Notes: generated by a model not told the origin, from the letters alone. 34,403 nt of DNA from Cyanocohniella sp. LLY (GCA_022241785.1 JAKOMP010000003.1:110521-144923), one strand, 5' to 3'; positions 8,743 through 17,714 are shown, numbered from the stretch's first letter. A program made the numbers and translations.

Positions 8743-11700
8743 TTACCCAAACATTCGATCCCATGCCTCCAAAACTAATCTTCGGGTACGATATTCACCA
8801 AACTGCTTAATTTCGTTGTTCTTTAAAACGCGGAATGTTTCGCTGGGGAAGTCTTCACCGTAGACATCAGCAGGGTCTAGAATATATCGCAGTTCATCAC
8901 GGGTGAGTCCGTAGAGTTTGGCATAATATGCGTCTAATTCTGCTCTTAATAATGCACGTTTGTTAGGATTCCAAATGAAAGGTTCGCCGTCGTATCTCAT
9001 GTCTTTAGCGAAGGGTTGCATATCCCAGGCAGTGTAGACTAATTCGAGTACGCGAGTGCTGATAAAATTTATGTCTTCTTGAGTGTATGATTCTGGTGGC
9101 AAAATGGGAAGTTGTTTGAGGATAAAAAAGCTAAAGTTAGTTCCACCGAGTTTTTGACGAGTTATAAAATCAAAAACTAAACTGTTTAAGCAAGCACAAA
9201 AACATGAAACTAAAGATGCTTTTTCTAATGCTGGAATAATTAGAAATACACTATCTCCAAATCCACTCTGAGAAACTAAACTAAAAATACCAGTACGTTC
9301 GTCAGTGGATCGGCAAATACGTCTAAACCCCAACAGCCAATCTTTATTCCACTTCCCAGCCAACCGATTCTCCATCTCAACCCGGCTTACCCAATAACGT
9401 GGCTGAACAGCAAAAGACACATCCCCCTTTTCCTCATCAGTCAAATCACGAGTTTCGCCATCATCAGTATAAGTCGCCCAACGGTGAGTAAACTGGTGAA
9501 ACATCTTCGCTTCGTAAAGCGGAACTAAACCATTACCCGCCTCATTTTTAAACAAGCCGCTATCGCTTGCCATATTAAATAACCCTTGCATAAACGAAAT
9601 TCCCCAAGGATTACTACCTGTTATTTCATTTTCCAAAACTGGAACACGCTGATAAATTTTCTTAGTTAATTCAGCATCTTGACTAGTTCTGAAAATTGGA
9701 CAAGTCAGCGTATTAGGATTAATTAAGGCAATATCTTGGGGTGTAAGTTGAAACAGACGTGCTTGATTATCTAATTGTTTAGGCTGAGTCAAAAAGAATG
9801 CAAATTTACCTTGCTTGATAGATCTACCACTAATAGCAAGCAAAGAAAATTTATAACTGCGATGTACAGCAGCAAATAAACCCTCTCGATTTTCAAAATC
9901 ATACAAACTTGCTAAAGCTTGTTTCTGCGCCAAATCTCCAAAAAACTTTTTACAAGTATCATCAGTTGCAATTCCGGTAGGAATAATAATTCCGACTCTT
10001 CCATTGGTTGATATCAATTTTCTTGTAGTTTCAGCAAATACAGCATAAGTATTGATTTTCCCAACCGCAGTTAAAGGAAATCTACTTGACTCACGAATAA
10101 ACTTATTTTGTGCCTCAGCATCATGTTTCGCATCATCAAAAGCTTGTGCTAACTCAGGATTTTTCGTGGGTAGTTCCTTAATCAATTTTTCTCGTGCTGC
10201 TTTATTTATAGCGTTAGCAATTTCCGCACTTCGAGAAGCGAAAAACTCTTTTTCTGCTATTTGAAGTAATTCCCAAGGGGGATTTCCTAAAACACAATTA
10301 AAACCACCTTGTTCAAATATTTCGGGAAACTCTAAACACCAGTGAAAGAAGTGCTTTTCTTGGGCTAACTTATTTGCTGCTTCTAAAACTCTATTTAATT
10401 CGTAATTCGTAATTCGTAGTTCGTAATTATCATCTGATTGATGAATTTTTTCTACTTTCTCGCGCTTTAACCTATTTAATGCTTCAGTTGTAGGTAATAA
10501 TTGTAAATGATATTCAGTTAGCTGCATAAAAAATGCTGCTGTCCATAAGTTACAGGCAGAATACTTGAGCCACCAACTAGCTTCTTGTAAATTCTCTTTA
10601 TATTTCTTTTGTTTACTTCTAACTTCTTGTGGTGTCGTCTCAGGAATTACCCCCAATTGTCGCCACATTTCTGCATAATCTATATTATCAGTCTCTAACT
10701 TTTCATAAATTGATAGTTGACCTTTATTTTCCCGTTCTTTCTTATTTCGCTTTTTAAGCTGTGTTGCTAATGGTTTATCATCCCCAGTTACAGCCTTATA
10801 CGCTTCATCGGGTATTCCTTCATCTAAGCAACCAATATCTAATACTCCAACCAAGGAATTACCACATTTAATTCTATGGTCTAAAAAGCTAAGTGGTAAC
10901 TTACCAGGGAAACCTTCAATCCATAAAGCTACTTTGCATAAATCTACCGCCAAAGGATTTAAATCCACCCCATAAATGCAATTTTGAATTACATCCCGAA
11001 TCGCTAATTTTAAGGGTTCGCTTCCTGGTTCTGCTTCCCCAGTGCGTACTTTGGCTAATTCTTTACCAACACGACGTGCTGCTGCTAAAAGAAAATGTCC
11101 AGAACCACAAGCAGGATCACATACTTTTAAACTGAGTAAACCTTGCTCTAAATTACGCCTTAGTTCATCTGGATTTGATGGAGTGGTGGTTTGACTACGA
11201 ACTTGAGCCAATTTATCTTCAATGACAGGTTCTAGTGCTGTTTTAATTAACTGGTGTACTAATTGCGGTGGCGTGTAGTAAGAGCCAGTTGTTTTGCGAT
11301 CGCTACCATACAACAACTTAAATCTATATATCCCCTGCTCATGTACTACGTGGGGATGGAAATCAAGTAAACTTTCATATACGCTACCTAATTCTTCTAC
11401 GTCTAGGTATTCATAGTTAACTCGCCGTAGTTGCCCTTTGTTTTGATATAAGGATAGATGGCGAAGTGCTAATAACAAATCATAATTGTCAATCGCGCAA
11501 TCATCTAAAGCAGGTAAAGTTGTAGAACCAAACAAATCCCCATTGAGTGGAGATAACCCTAATACTTCTCCGCGCCAGTTTTCATCAAAGAGCAGGAAAG
11601 TCACCCGTAAACCCTGCCATAAGTCTTGAAAACCCTCTCGTCGCCAATGGGGACGTTCAGCTAACTCTCGCAGTCGCTCAATGCTGTAATATTCTCGGTA

Positions 11701-12645
11701 GATTCGTGCTTTCTCTAAATCATCCCCAATTAATAATAAATTTCGGGACTCTGCCACCATCAAGAAAAGTAAGCGATAAATCAACCGTAACAATTGACGG
11801 TAATAATCAATATCCTTCAAACTGCCATCTGTAAACTTCTGCCGTAAATGTTCATTAGCTGGATGTTGTAAAAAACCATTTCCTAACAAATCTAATGCTT
11901 TTTCTACACCATCCCGTAAGCGATCGCGTACTCGTCCCCCTTGTTGCAGTGCTTCTTGGTGGTAATATTCCAACAGGCACTTATCCGCATCATCCACACC
12001 TTCAGGCAAACGAGAACGATGAAACAAGCGGTAGAATAACCCAAATTCAGCAAAGTTCTCACCTTTAAGAATTTGCTCTAAGTCAAATTCGATATAAGTA
12101 AGACGAGTCATCAAGGAAGAATCACGCAGTAACCGCCAACGAAAACCGTTAGTTGCGATCGCCCACAGATGTTCAGTCTTGTTGAGATATTCCTGAACTA
12201 GTGCGTGTGGTGACAACCGGGGGGTGCCACTGGGAGGACGTTTATCAATTTCTAAGCGACAACCTACAATGTGAATCGGCGGCTTATTATCTCCTACATC
12301 TGCGCGATGGGAAATAGCGTAAGTTTGCCCATCAACGAGTTCGGCCTTGGCAGTGTATACAGGAGTATAACCGAGACTTCGCAGTAGGGGTACTGTCCAC
12401 ATTTCACGGGTAATACTTGTGGCTGAATCATCGCTCTCTAGTCTTTCTAAAGCCCTTTGGAATGCTGCCCAGTAAGCTTTGGCATCTCCCCAGGCGTTAG
12501 CAATTTCATCTGCTAACTTGTCAGTTTTAGCCAAACCAAAATCTTCTGCGGCTTGTCCTTTAAAACCACTCTCCAGTAATTGGGCGGTCATGTCAGGAGC
12601 GAGTAGGTTTCCTTCTATTTGAATGGCAGTAAGAGAACTTTTCAT
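8743..12645 (-). CDS. Eco57I/DrmMI-like adenine-N6 DNA methyltransferase (1300 aa)
   Basis: A very long class I methyltransferase. SYYTPPQLV (~456-463) precedes the SAM-binding motif DPACGSGHF (~510-518); DLNPLAVDLCKVALW (~561-575) follows, and the adenine-N6 motif NPPW sits at ~788-791. The C-terminal third (~950-1200) with SGFGDSVFLI and ILKQLPILPP resembles the target-recognition part of type IIG/BREX PglX/DISARM DrmMI enzymes. The first ~450 residues are of the kind found in these long enzymes; I see no convincing PD-(D/E)XK motif there, so an own nuclease activity is not supported. It lies 38 bp downstream of the SNF2 helicase gene, the order of class 1 DISARM. Residues ~740-750 (YELRITNYELN) are the translation of a heptamer tandem repeat inserted between motifs I and IV. 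Expected role: marking self DNA so the operon's helicases act only on unmodified DNA. Confidence 0.87.
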   Translation of the reverse strand: MKSSLTAIQIEGNLLAPDMTAQLLESGFKGQAAEDFGLAKTDKLADEIANAWGDAKAYWAAFQRALERLESDDSATSITREMWTVPLLRSLGYTPVYTAKAELVDGQTYAISHRADVGDNKPPIHIVGCRLEIDKRPPSGTPRLSPHALVQEYLNKTEHLWAIATNGFRWRLLRDSSLMTRLTYIEFDLEQILKGENFAEFGLFYRLFHRSRLPEGVDDADKCLLEYYHQEALQQGGRVRDRLRDGVEKALDLLGNGFLQHPANEHLRQKFTDGSLKDIDYYRQLLRLIYRLLFLMVAESRNLLLIGDDLEKARIYREYYSIERLRELAERPHWRREGFQDLWQGLRVTFLLFDENWRGEVLGLSPLNGDLFGSTTLPALDDCAIDNYDLLLALRHLSLYQNKGQLRRVNYEYLDVEELGSVYESLLDFHPHVVHEQGIYRFKLLYGSDRKTTGSYYTPPQLVHQLIKTALEPVIEDKLAQVRSQTTTPSNPDELRRNLEQGLLSLKVCDPACGSGHFLLAAARRVGKELAKVRTGEAEPGSEPLKLAIRDVIQNCIYGVDLNPLAVDLCKVALWIEGFPGKLPLSFLDHRIKCGNSLVGVLDIGCLDEGIPDEAYKAVTGDDKPLATQLKKRNKKERENKGQLSIYEKLETDNIDYAEMWRQLGVIPETTPQEVRSKQKKYKENLQEASWWLKYSACNLWTAAFFMQLTEYHLQLLPTTEALNRLKREKVEKIHQSDDNYELRITNYELNRVLEAANKLAQEKHFFHWCLEFPEIFEQGGFNCVLGNPPWELLQIAEKEFFASRSAEIANAINKAAREKLIKELPTKNPELAQAFDDAKHDAEAQNKFIRESSRFPLTAVGKINTYAVFAETTRKLISTNGRVGIIIPTGIATDDTCKKFFGDLAQKQALASLYDFENREGLFAAVHRSYKFSLLAISGRSIKQGKFAFFLTQPKQLDNQARLFQLTPQDIALINPNTLTCPIFRTSQDAELTKKIYQRVPVLENEITGSNPWGISFMQGLFNMASDSGLFKNEAGNGLVPLYEAKMFHQFTHRWATYTDDGETRDLTDEEKGDVSFAVQPRYWVSRVEMENRLAGKWNKDWLLGFRRICRSTDERTGIFSLVSQSGFGDSVFLIIPALEKASLVSCFCACLNSLVFDFITRQKLGGTNFSFFILKQLPILPPESYTQEDINFISTRVLELVYTAWDMQPFAKDMRYDGEPFIWNPNKRALLRAELDAYYAKLYGLTRDELRYILDPADVYGEDFPSETFRVLKNNEIKQFGEYRTRRLVLEAWDRMFG
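10397..10429. repeat. Heptamer tandem repeat (ATTCGTA) inside the methyltransferase gene
   Basis: About 33 nt of tandem ATTCGTA units, one with a changed base, encode NYELRITNYEL on the reverse strand. The same heptamer family recurs in the 51-bp gap upstream of the UvrD-like gene (about 8703-8747). Such short tandemly repeated repetitive sequences are known from heterocystous cyanobacteria. The insertion keeps the frame. Confidence 0.6.
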
Positions 12646-12683
12646 AATTGGGGAAAAATAAAAATAATTGTGTGTATTAATGC

Positions 12684-15533
12684 TTAATTACGTCCGGGTT
12701 TGAGGATATAAACACCAAGGATGTCCATTGGTAATTGCGGCGTAACGCGGATTCGACCTTCTTTAGTCATTGCCCTCACTCGTTGATGGCTTTGTAAAAG
12801 TTCTTGCGTTCTTTGGTTAGCAAAATTTTCTAAACTGGGCTGTAGTTCTTCCAACCTGCCGAGTAAATCCGCAATTTCCATCTGTTTAATAGCGGGTGCA
12901 ACATCATTAACTGGCTTTGCTTGTTGCAGTAATGAAGTTGCTTCCTCTGGCGATAACCAAGTGGGACTAGAAGGAGAACCAGTAAAACCGATAACAGCAC
13001 ATTCTTCTGCCAATAAACTTTGCTGTTTGGCACTGTTCAATAAATGCCGCAACCTGACCAACAACAGAGTTGTCCGCTTTGGTACAGCATCAGTTATGGT
13101 CAAGCCACATCGTGCAGCTATGGGGTCTTGAGTAGAGGAAAGTGCTTCTTCTAAGATGTAACGGGCTAACCCTTCCACTAAAGGATGATTGCGCCCTACA
13201 TATTCCACATTTTCTGGTGCTGGGGTCGTAAATGTGAGTAAACGAGACTTATCGCCTAACGTTGACTTAAGAAAATCTGGTGGTTGAGGAAGTAACCACA
13301 CTTCTGCATCGCTTAGTGACCTTCCTTGCTTTTTCTTGATCAGAGAACAAGATAGGCGATCGCAAGCTGATTTCACAAATCGTTCTACATCTTCCTCATT
13401 ACCTAAAATCTGGTCAGAGTCCATTAATTCCTGTTGGACTTGTTCAGGTTTAATCGCACGTTGAGCAAAACGGGTACGATTAATTTTTTCGCGTTCTACT
13501 GCGTTGTCCCAATGCTGATGAACTTTATCAACCGCCGATTCTGACTGAAATTCAAATAACTCCAACTGTACCGCATTGGTAGCATGGTCAAACAAAGACT
13601 TAAACACTGCTTCTGCAACAGTGCTACTTTCCATTGGTACAGGAACAGTCACCCCTAAAGACTTGTGAATTTGTACAGCTTTGCGAATTAGCACTTCCAG
13701 CACTGCACCATCCACCGGGTTATCTTGACCGTAAAGCAAGCAACATTTTACTTGAGCAGCTGTTTGTCCATAACGGTCAATACGTCCTTCCCGTTGTTCC
13801 AATCTGTTGGGATTCCAAGGTAAATCGTAGTGAAGTACAGCATTGAAATGTGTTTGCAGATTCACCCCTTCACTCAAGCAATCTGTAGCCACCAGAACTC
13901 TTTGAGGATAAGACTTTAATTCTTCTAAGCGGATTTCCCGTTCATCCTCTGATAGTTCTCCGGTGATGGCAATTACCCGAACTTGGCTACCCTTTTTCTC
14001 TAATTTTTGCTTTAATGCTTCAGCTACATAATTGGCCGTAGCAATGTAGCGACACCAGATAATAGGGTTCATTTCGTCTTGCAGCACCGATGTTACTGTG
14101 GCAATGCAAGTTTGCAGTTTCTGGTCTTTACTACCCTGTAATTTCTCTGCCAGTTGAACAAAGGCTTTTAACTTGCGTTTGTCTGCATCTTTGTAACTTT
14201 CTTGCCCCTGTTCTATGACTACAGTTGGTGATGCGTCAACCGCTTGTTCCTGTTCTGTGGGATCATGGACATAAGAACTCATCAGGGTTTCGTCTAAATC
14301 AGCCAGTGCGCGTTCAACTGATTTACTAACTTGACGATTTAACGTGGCGATTGCGGCGGCTGGAGAAGACATCACACAACGAATTAACGCCAAGGCTGAC
14401 CAATATCTTCCTCGACGTTGGGCATGACTCATCTCTGCTGTAGTCGTTTTGACCAGTCCACGGGCAAAAGCGTAGACTTCCTCAAATAATTCCTTGTATT
14501 CTTTAGATAACTTATAAGGTTGTTCTACCGAATCTCTCTGTGGGAAAGGCGTTTCATTACCCAACCACACTTTTACATCTGCCCGTCGCCTCTGAACAAA
14601 ATAATTAGCTAGTTTATCGCGTTGTTTCTCGGTTAATTTATCTAAACTGAAATGCTCAAATTCTGGTTGCAGCAGTCCTAATAGCGATAGAAAAGATGCT
14701 TCAATTCCACTATGAGGAGTTGCTGTCAGCAATAGTAAATGCTGGTTTTGTTTTTGGGCAATTTCCCCAATCAACTGATGACGCTGCTGTTGAGATGTAG
14801 TTTTGTTAACGGAACTTGTACAAGTATGAGCCTCATCCACAATTACCAAATCAGGGCAGTGAGTGATGAAACTGGCTCTACGGCGATCTGACTTGGCATA
14901 GTCTAAGCTAACAATCAAGTGACGATAATAACTAAATACATGGGAAGAATTGGGTACATCTCGCTCCAACTTGGAAGCTGTACCTGAACGCACCACTACC
15001 GCATCAATATGAAACTTCTCGCGTAATTCTTCTTGCCATTGGTCACACAAATGAGGTGGACAAAGCACAACTATTCGCTTTACCTCTCCCCGGTCGAGAA
15101 GTTCACGGGCAATTAATCCCGCTTCGATAGTTTTACCAATGCCCACATCATCAGCTATCAGTAGTCTTACCGTCTCTAGTTTCAGTGCCATTAACAGAGG
15201 AACTAACTGATAAGGACGGGGACGCAAAGATAACCGTCCTAAACAGCGAAATGGCCCTGCACCGCTACGCAGTAGAAGACGTGCAGCATCCATCAATAGC
15301 AAAGCAGCTGCATGATCTTTTACACTCGTAGCTTGAGGCAGAGGAAATGTTGCTGGTTCAATATGTTCTAGCTGTTCTTGTAAAAGCTGTCGATAAATAC
15401 CAGTAATTTCATCTTCATTGCCTGAAAGTGGCCGCAAACGAACTACATCTTGATTTTCAGAAGGTAGTACCACCCATTGGCGACTGCGACAGCTGACTAT
15501 AGAACCGGGTGAATGGTTCACTGTTTCCGTCAT
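12684..15533 (-). CDS. drmD: SNF2-family helicase, DrmD-like (DISARM)
   Basis: 949 residues, first gene of the defence operon. Motifs: ADDVGIGKTIEAGL (Walker A ~128-135), VLCPPHLCDQW (Ia), VDEAHTC (DEAH ~233-236), LLTATPHSG (III), then the second RecA domain with IIWCRYIAT, VLVATDCLSEGVNLQ and the motif VI box QREGRIDRYGQ. This is the RapA/HepA-like SNF2 pattern; the length and the following Eco57I-type methyltransferase match DrmD of class 1 DISARM. SNF2 proteins translocate on double-stranded DNA and usually do not unwind it. The ATG at 15533 follows an AGG 6 bp upstream. The 38-bp gap to the methyltransferase supports co-transcription. A consensus CRP site lies 210 bp upstream. I use the drmD symbol on motif plus order; a generic SNF2 helicase of another defence system is the alternative. 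Confidence 0.78.
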   Translation of the reverse strand: MTETVNHSPGSIVSCRSRQWVVLPSENQDVVRLRPLSGNEDEITGIYRQLLQEQLEHIEPATFPLPQATSVKDHAAALLLMDAARLLLRSGAGPFRCLGRLSLRPRPYQLVPLLMALKLETVRLLIADDVGIGKTIEAGLIARELLDRGEVKRIVVLCPPHLCDQWQEELREKFHIDAVVVRSGTASKLERDVPNSSHVFSYYRHLIVSLDYAKSDRRRASFITHCPDLVIVDEAHTCTSSVNKTTSQQQRHQLIGEIAQKQNQHLLLLTATPHSGIEASFLSLLGLLQPEFEHFSLDKLTEKQRDKLANYFVQRRRADVKVWLGNETPFPQRDSVEQPYKLSKEYKELFEEVYAFARGLVKTTTAEMSHAQRRGRYWSALALIRCVMSSPAAAIATLNRQVSKSVERALADLDETLMSSYVHDPTEQEQAVDASPTVVIEQGQESYKDADKRKLKAFVQLAEKLQGSKDQKLQTCIATVTSVLQDEMNPIIWCRYIATANYVAEALKQKLEKKGSQVRVIAITGELSEDEREIRLEELKSYPQRVLVATDCLSEGVNLQTHFNAVLHYDLPWNPNRLEQREGRIDRYGQTAAQVKCCLLYGQDNPVDGAVLEVLIRKAVQIHKSLGVTVPVPMESSTVAEAVFKSLFDHATNAVQLELFEFQSESAVDKVHQHWDNAVEREKINRTRFAQRAIKPEQVQQELMDSDQILGNEEDVERFVKSACDRLSCSLIKKKQGRSLSDAEVWLLPQPPDFLKSTLGDKSRLLTFTTPAPENVEYVGRNHPLVEGLARYILEEALSSTQDPIAARCGLTITDAVPKRTTLLLVRLRHLLNSAKQQSLLAEECAVIGFTGSPSSPTWLSPEEATSLLQQAKPVNDVAPAIKQMEIADLLGRLEELQPSLENFANQRTQELLQSHQRVRAMTKEGRIRVTPQLPMDILGVYILKPGRN

Positions 15534-15742
15534 TGTTAGCCTACATTAATATTAAAAATTTGGTAGTAAATTAATTAGTAAAATTAGTAATTTTTACTTA
15601 TTAATACCTATAAACAAGCAAGTTGATGCTCATAAGTCTTTTCTGTTGTAGAGTACGCTTAAGTACTATGACACTAGTAATACTACTTAAATAATCTACC
15701 TGAGAAGAAAATTTTTATTAATAAAAAAGCAAATCAAATAAG
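15534..15742. other. AT-rich upstream region of the defence operon
   Basis: No coding region seen. It is strongly AT-rich near the operon start (about 15541-15605, with repeated ATTAGTAA) and probably contains the operon's promoter on the reverse strand; no -35/-10 pair stands out enough to name. Confidence 0.35.
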
Positions 15743-15758
15743 TGTGATCTTAATCACA
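15743..15758. promoter_or_regulatory. Consensus CRP-type binding site
   Basis: TGTGATCTTAATCACA matches the CRP-family consensus TGTGA-N6-TCACA exactly in both half-sites. Cyanobacterial cAMP receptor proteins (SYCRP1, AnCrpA) use this consensus. It lies 210 bp upstream of the SNF2 helicase start and just before the EVE-domain remnant read rightward, so it could regulate the defence operon or be left from the lost gene. Confidence 0.5.
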
Positions 15759-15963
15759 AACTTCTCAACAGTTCTCGAAAGCCACTGAGCTTGTCAAAAT
15801 TCGCTTCACCAGCAAACTGTTAGAAAAACCTCTGCTAAGGGAAAACTTAAAACAAGACCCTGTACTGAAAAATCTGATTGTAATTCGTCAGCCGAATGCT
15901 ACCAATTGCAAGATTACACAACAAGAATGGCAGCGTGTACACGAATTGAAGGGATTGCGCTAG
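15754..15963 (+). pseudogene. EVE-domain protein, C-terminal remnant
   Basis: The forward frame is open from just after the stop at 15751 to a TAG at 15961-15963. Its end reads KIRFTSKLLEKPLLRENLKQ, DPVLKNLIVIRQ and ITQQEWQRVHEL. This follows the C-terminal half of bacterial EVE-domain proteins, which have a pattern of I.F...L..P..L..IK.dp.L..m.l.r......pvt..eW. EVE domains bind modified nucleobases and occur beside or inside restriction and defence genes. The N-terminal half is missing and there is no suitable start codon, so this is a remnant. It diverges from the defence operon. Confidence 0.5.
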
Positions 15964-16122
15964 CGCTCTTGCAAAGAAGATCGTACCCTCCAGCTAACTA
16001 AGTAAACATTATGAGTGAACCTATTTCTTTAACATCAATTTTCGGAGCTTCTAAAGGAATTATTGACATTTCCATAAAACTAAGTAAGTCGGCGGGGAAA
16101 TTTATAACTATGTAACGAAAAG

Positions 16123-17203
16123 TTAACAAAGGCAAGAATTGTTAAATTTAATACGTTCTGTACTATGCTTTCTTCTTTTTCCCCTAGCGTTCACTCCATT
16201 CATGACGGCATAAGCAAGGTCTAACTCATCGTCAAACATTTGTCCCGATAGCTCATCTTTTTTAAGATGCTGCCACTCCAATTCAATTGGATTCATCTCA
16301 GAGCAATATTTAGGTAAAAAGAAAATGTATAAATTCTGACTCTCCCACTTTGACCATAACTGTTGCACTTCTTTGCATCGGTGTATTGGACTGTTATCCT
16401 GTACTATTACTCTTATACGTCCTAATTTTTCCGCCTCTTGGGCTTCATGCTCCATCATTTGGATATAAGATTTGCGATTCACTCCGCCAATTACTAAACC
16501 GTAAACAAAGCTGATTAAAGGTTGAAGAAGACCAATAATACTTAATCTGCGTCCACGGCGTTTTGTTTGCTCTAAATGTTTTTGCTTACCTCGTTGGTAA
16601 TATGTATAACTCGGCTCACTCCACATACAGAAACCTGATTCATCCAAATATTTCAGGTCTATTTCTCCCGCAGCAGCAGACAATTCCAACATATCTAGGA
16701 CTGAAGAGCTTGATTTGTCTGGTTTTTGGGTCTTGTTTTCCTTTGTGGCTCTTTCTGGCTCGTTTCCAAATGATCCCCTTTTTTTGAGTACCCGTCTTAA
16801 CCTATCGGGACTCAGTTTAATAGAGCGGTAAGCGAAGCTATGCCGAAGGCTTATCGCTTTCTAATTTTTGAGCTAATTGAACACTGTTGTATGTGCGTGG
16901 TTCTCTTTTAAGGCATTCCTCCAAAAATACTATGTCTGACTCCTTGTATTTCCGTTTTCCTCCTCGACCAGATTTTTCCCAGAGTCCTTGTAGACCAAGC
17001 TTGTCCCATTTATGTAAAACCTCTCTAACTGTTTGTGAAGTCCAGTTAAAATGAGCGGCTATTTTTTCCACGTACCAGCCATGTGCATTTAACCTAATGA
17101 CCTCTGCTCGGTCTTTGACTTTCTGTGGTACATCCGCAACTCTTAGATTTAACAGGATTTTATCTTGCTCACTTGTCAGAAATACCCTTAAACGAGCGCC
17201 CAT
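16123..17203 (-). pseudogene. IS630-family transposase, disrupted by a 34-bp repeat and further frameshift(s)
   Basis: N-terminal part (17203-16838) has helix-turn-helix domains with VPQKVKDRAEVIRLNAHGWY and WTSQTVREVLHKWDKLGLQG, ending VQLAQKLE. There a 34-bp palindromic repeat enters (16825-16858) and brings a stop. Beyond it the expected sequence resumes in another frame as SIKLSPDRLRRVLKKRG. Around the A7G4 run at about 16780 the family-like IIWKRARKSHKGKQDP is in a further frame, and the C-terminal ORF (16692-16123) carries the DDE catalytic region: KYLDESGF, VIVQDNSPIHRC and EMNPIELEWQHLK, so the D, D and E residues are present. Some IS630 transposases use frameshifting at A-rich runs, but the repeat insertion alone would inactivate this one. 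It can at most be moved by another copy. Confidence 0.85.
16825..16858. repeat. 34-bp dispersed palindromic repeat, copy 1 (inside IS630 transposase)
   Basis: Begins GCGGTAAGCGAAGCTATGCC and ends in TTATCGCT; the outer GCGGTAAGC and GCTTATCGC form a stem. Two relatives are at 32482 and 33320. Removing exactly 34 nt restores KLE-SIKLSPDR in the transposase, which shows it is an insertion. Confidence 0.75.
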
Positions 17204-17462
17204 ATCTTAGTCACCTCGGTATATCTATTCTACGTATTTATTTATCTTTACATAGTTTGGTTTTTTCACGCCGACTTACTTAGCTAAAGCTTTCAAACTA
17301 ATAGAATAATCAATTAGTGGACTTGAGCAGCAGCAGATTCAGTCAATTATGGAATGGTTGTTCGCTAGCTTGCTAAATGCTGGTTACTTTGGAAAATCGC
17401 ATATTATTTGGTATAACAGCGATCGCCTAGACCCCAGTTTAGCTGAATCAAAAAGAAGCCTC

Positions 17463-17486
17463 TCGCCTACCCGGAACGGGAGGCGA
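17463..17486. terminator. Strong short hairpin
   Basis: TCGCCT-A-CCCG-GAA-CGGG-AGGCGA forms a 10-bp stem with one bulge and a 3-nt loop. No T-run follows on either strand, so termination is only a guess; it may equally be a dispersed palindromic element. Confidence 0.4.
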
Positions 17487-17541
17487 CGAGATGAATTTTT
17501 GGGCGATTACGAATTGACCAACGAGCGATATTGAACGTAGT

Positions 17542-17709
17542 TTAATCAGCAAGGTTAGTCGATGAGGAATCGCCATTTTTTATGTTTGGTAACGTGTCGA
17601 TAAGTTCCTCTATCACTTGAGTCATTGTTTTATCTGCGTACTCTGCATATTTCTTAATCTTATTGAATCGGCGTTCTGACATTCTTAATCTTAATTGCTT
17701 GCTTTTCAT
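17542..17709 (-). CDS. Ribbon-helix-helix-like small protein divergent from tnpB (55 aa)
   Basis: Starts at ATG 17707-17709 and stops at 17542-17544. MKSKQLRLRMSERRFNKIKK begins with the KxxRLRMSE strand typical of ribbon-helix-helix DNA-binding proteins, followed by two helices (YAEYADKTMTQVIEELIDTL). Such proteins act as dimers and often repress their own promoter. It lies 65 bp from the divergent tnpB, so the shared region could let it control tnpB; an accessory gene of the IS605-type element is the likeliest role. Function is inferred from the fold-like pattern only. Confidence 0.65.
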   Translation of the reverse strand: MKSKQLRLRMSERRFNKIKKYAEYADKTMTQVIEELIDTLPNIKNGDSSSTNLAD

Positions 17710-17714
17710 GCTGG

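Larger units (their letters stand above)
16081..17282 (-). mobile_element. IS630-family insertion sequence, complete ends, inactive transposase
   Basis: Element of 1198 bp (16083-17280) flanked by TA at 16081-16082 and 17281-17282, the target duplication typical of IS630/Tc1-mariner elements. The ends are inverted repeats of about 33 bp: the outer AGTAAGTCGGCG is identical on both sides, and the inner AACTATGTAA is also identical, with an 11-bp variable stretch between. It carries one transposase in broken pieces (16838-17203 and 16123-16692) and is inserted in a small ORF whose frame is restored when the element is removed. Confidence 0.88.
16011..17534 (+). pseudogene. Small unknown gene split by IS630 and an in-frame stop
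   Basis: The ATG at 16011 starts MSEPISLTSIFGASKGIIDI and runs to 16080, where the IS630 copy enters inside a CTA codon. Removing the element with one TA joins the frame to 17283 onward (AKAFKLIE) and a TAA at 17307-17309. After this stop the same frame stays open to 17534, including MEWLFASLLNAGYFGKSHII. The parent was therefore probably longer, and both the insertion and the stop broke it. The first part looks helical and amphipathic. I do not recognise the product. The tail past about 17440 may not belong to the original gene because a strong hairpin lies at 17463-17486. Confidence 0.5.

Noticed and set aside
16770-16800. Programmed frameshift site (A7G4) in the IS630 transposase
   Set aside because: Plausible for the family, but with the 34-bp insertion and another frame change nearby I cannot separate it from decay.
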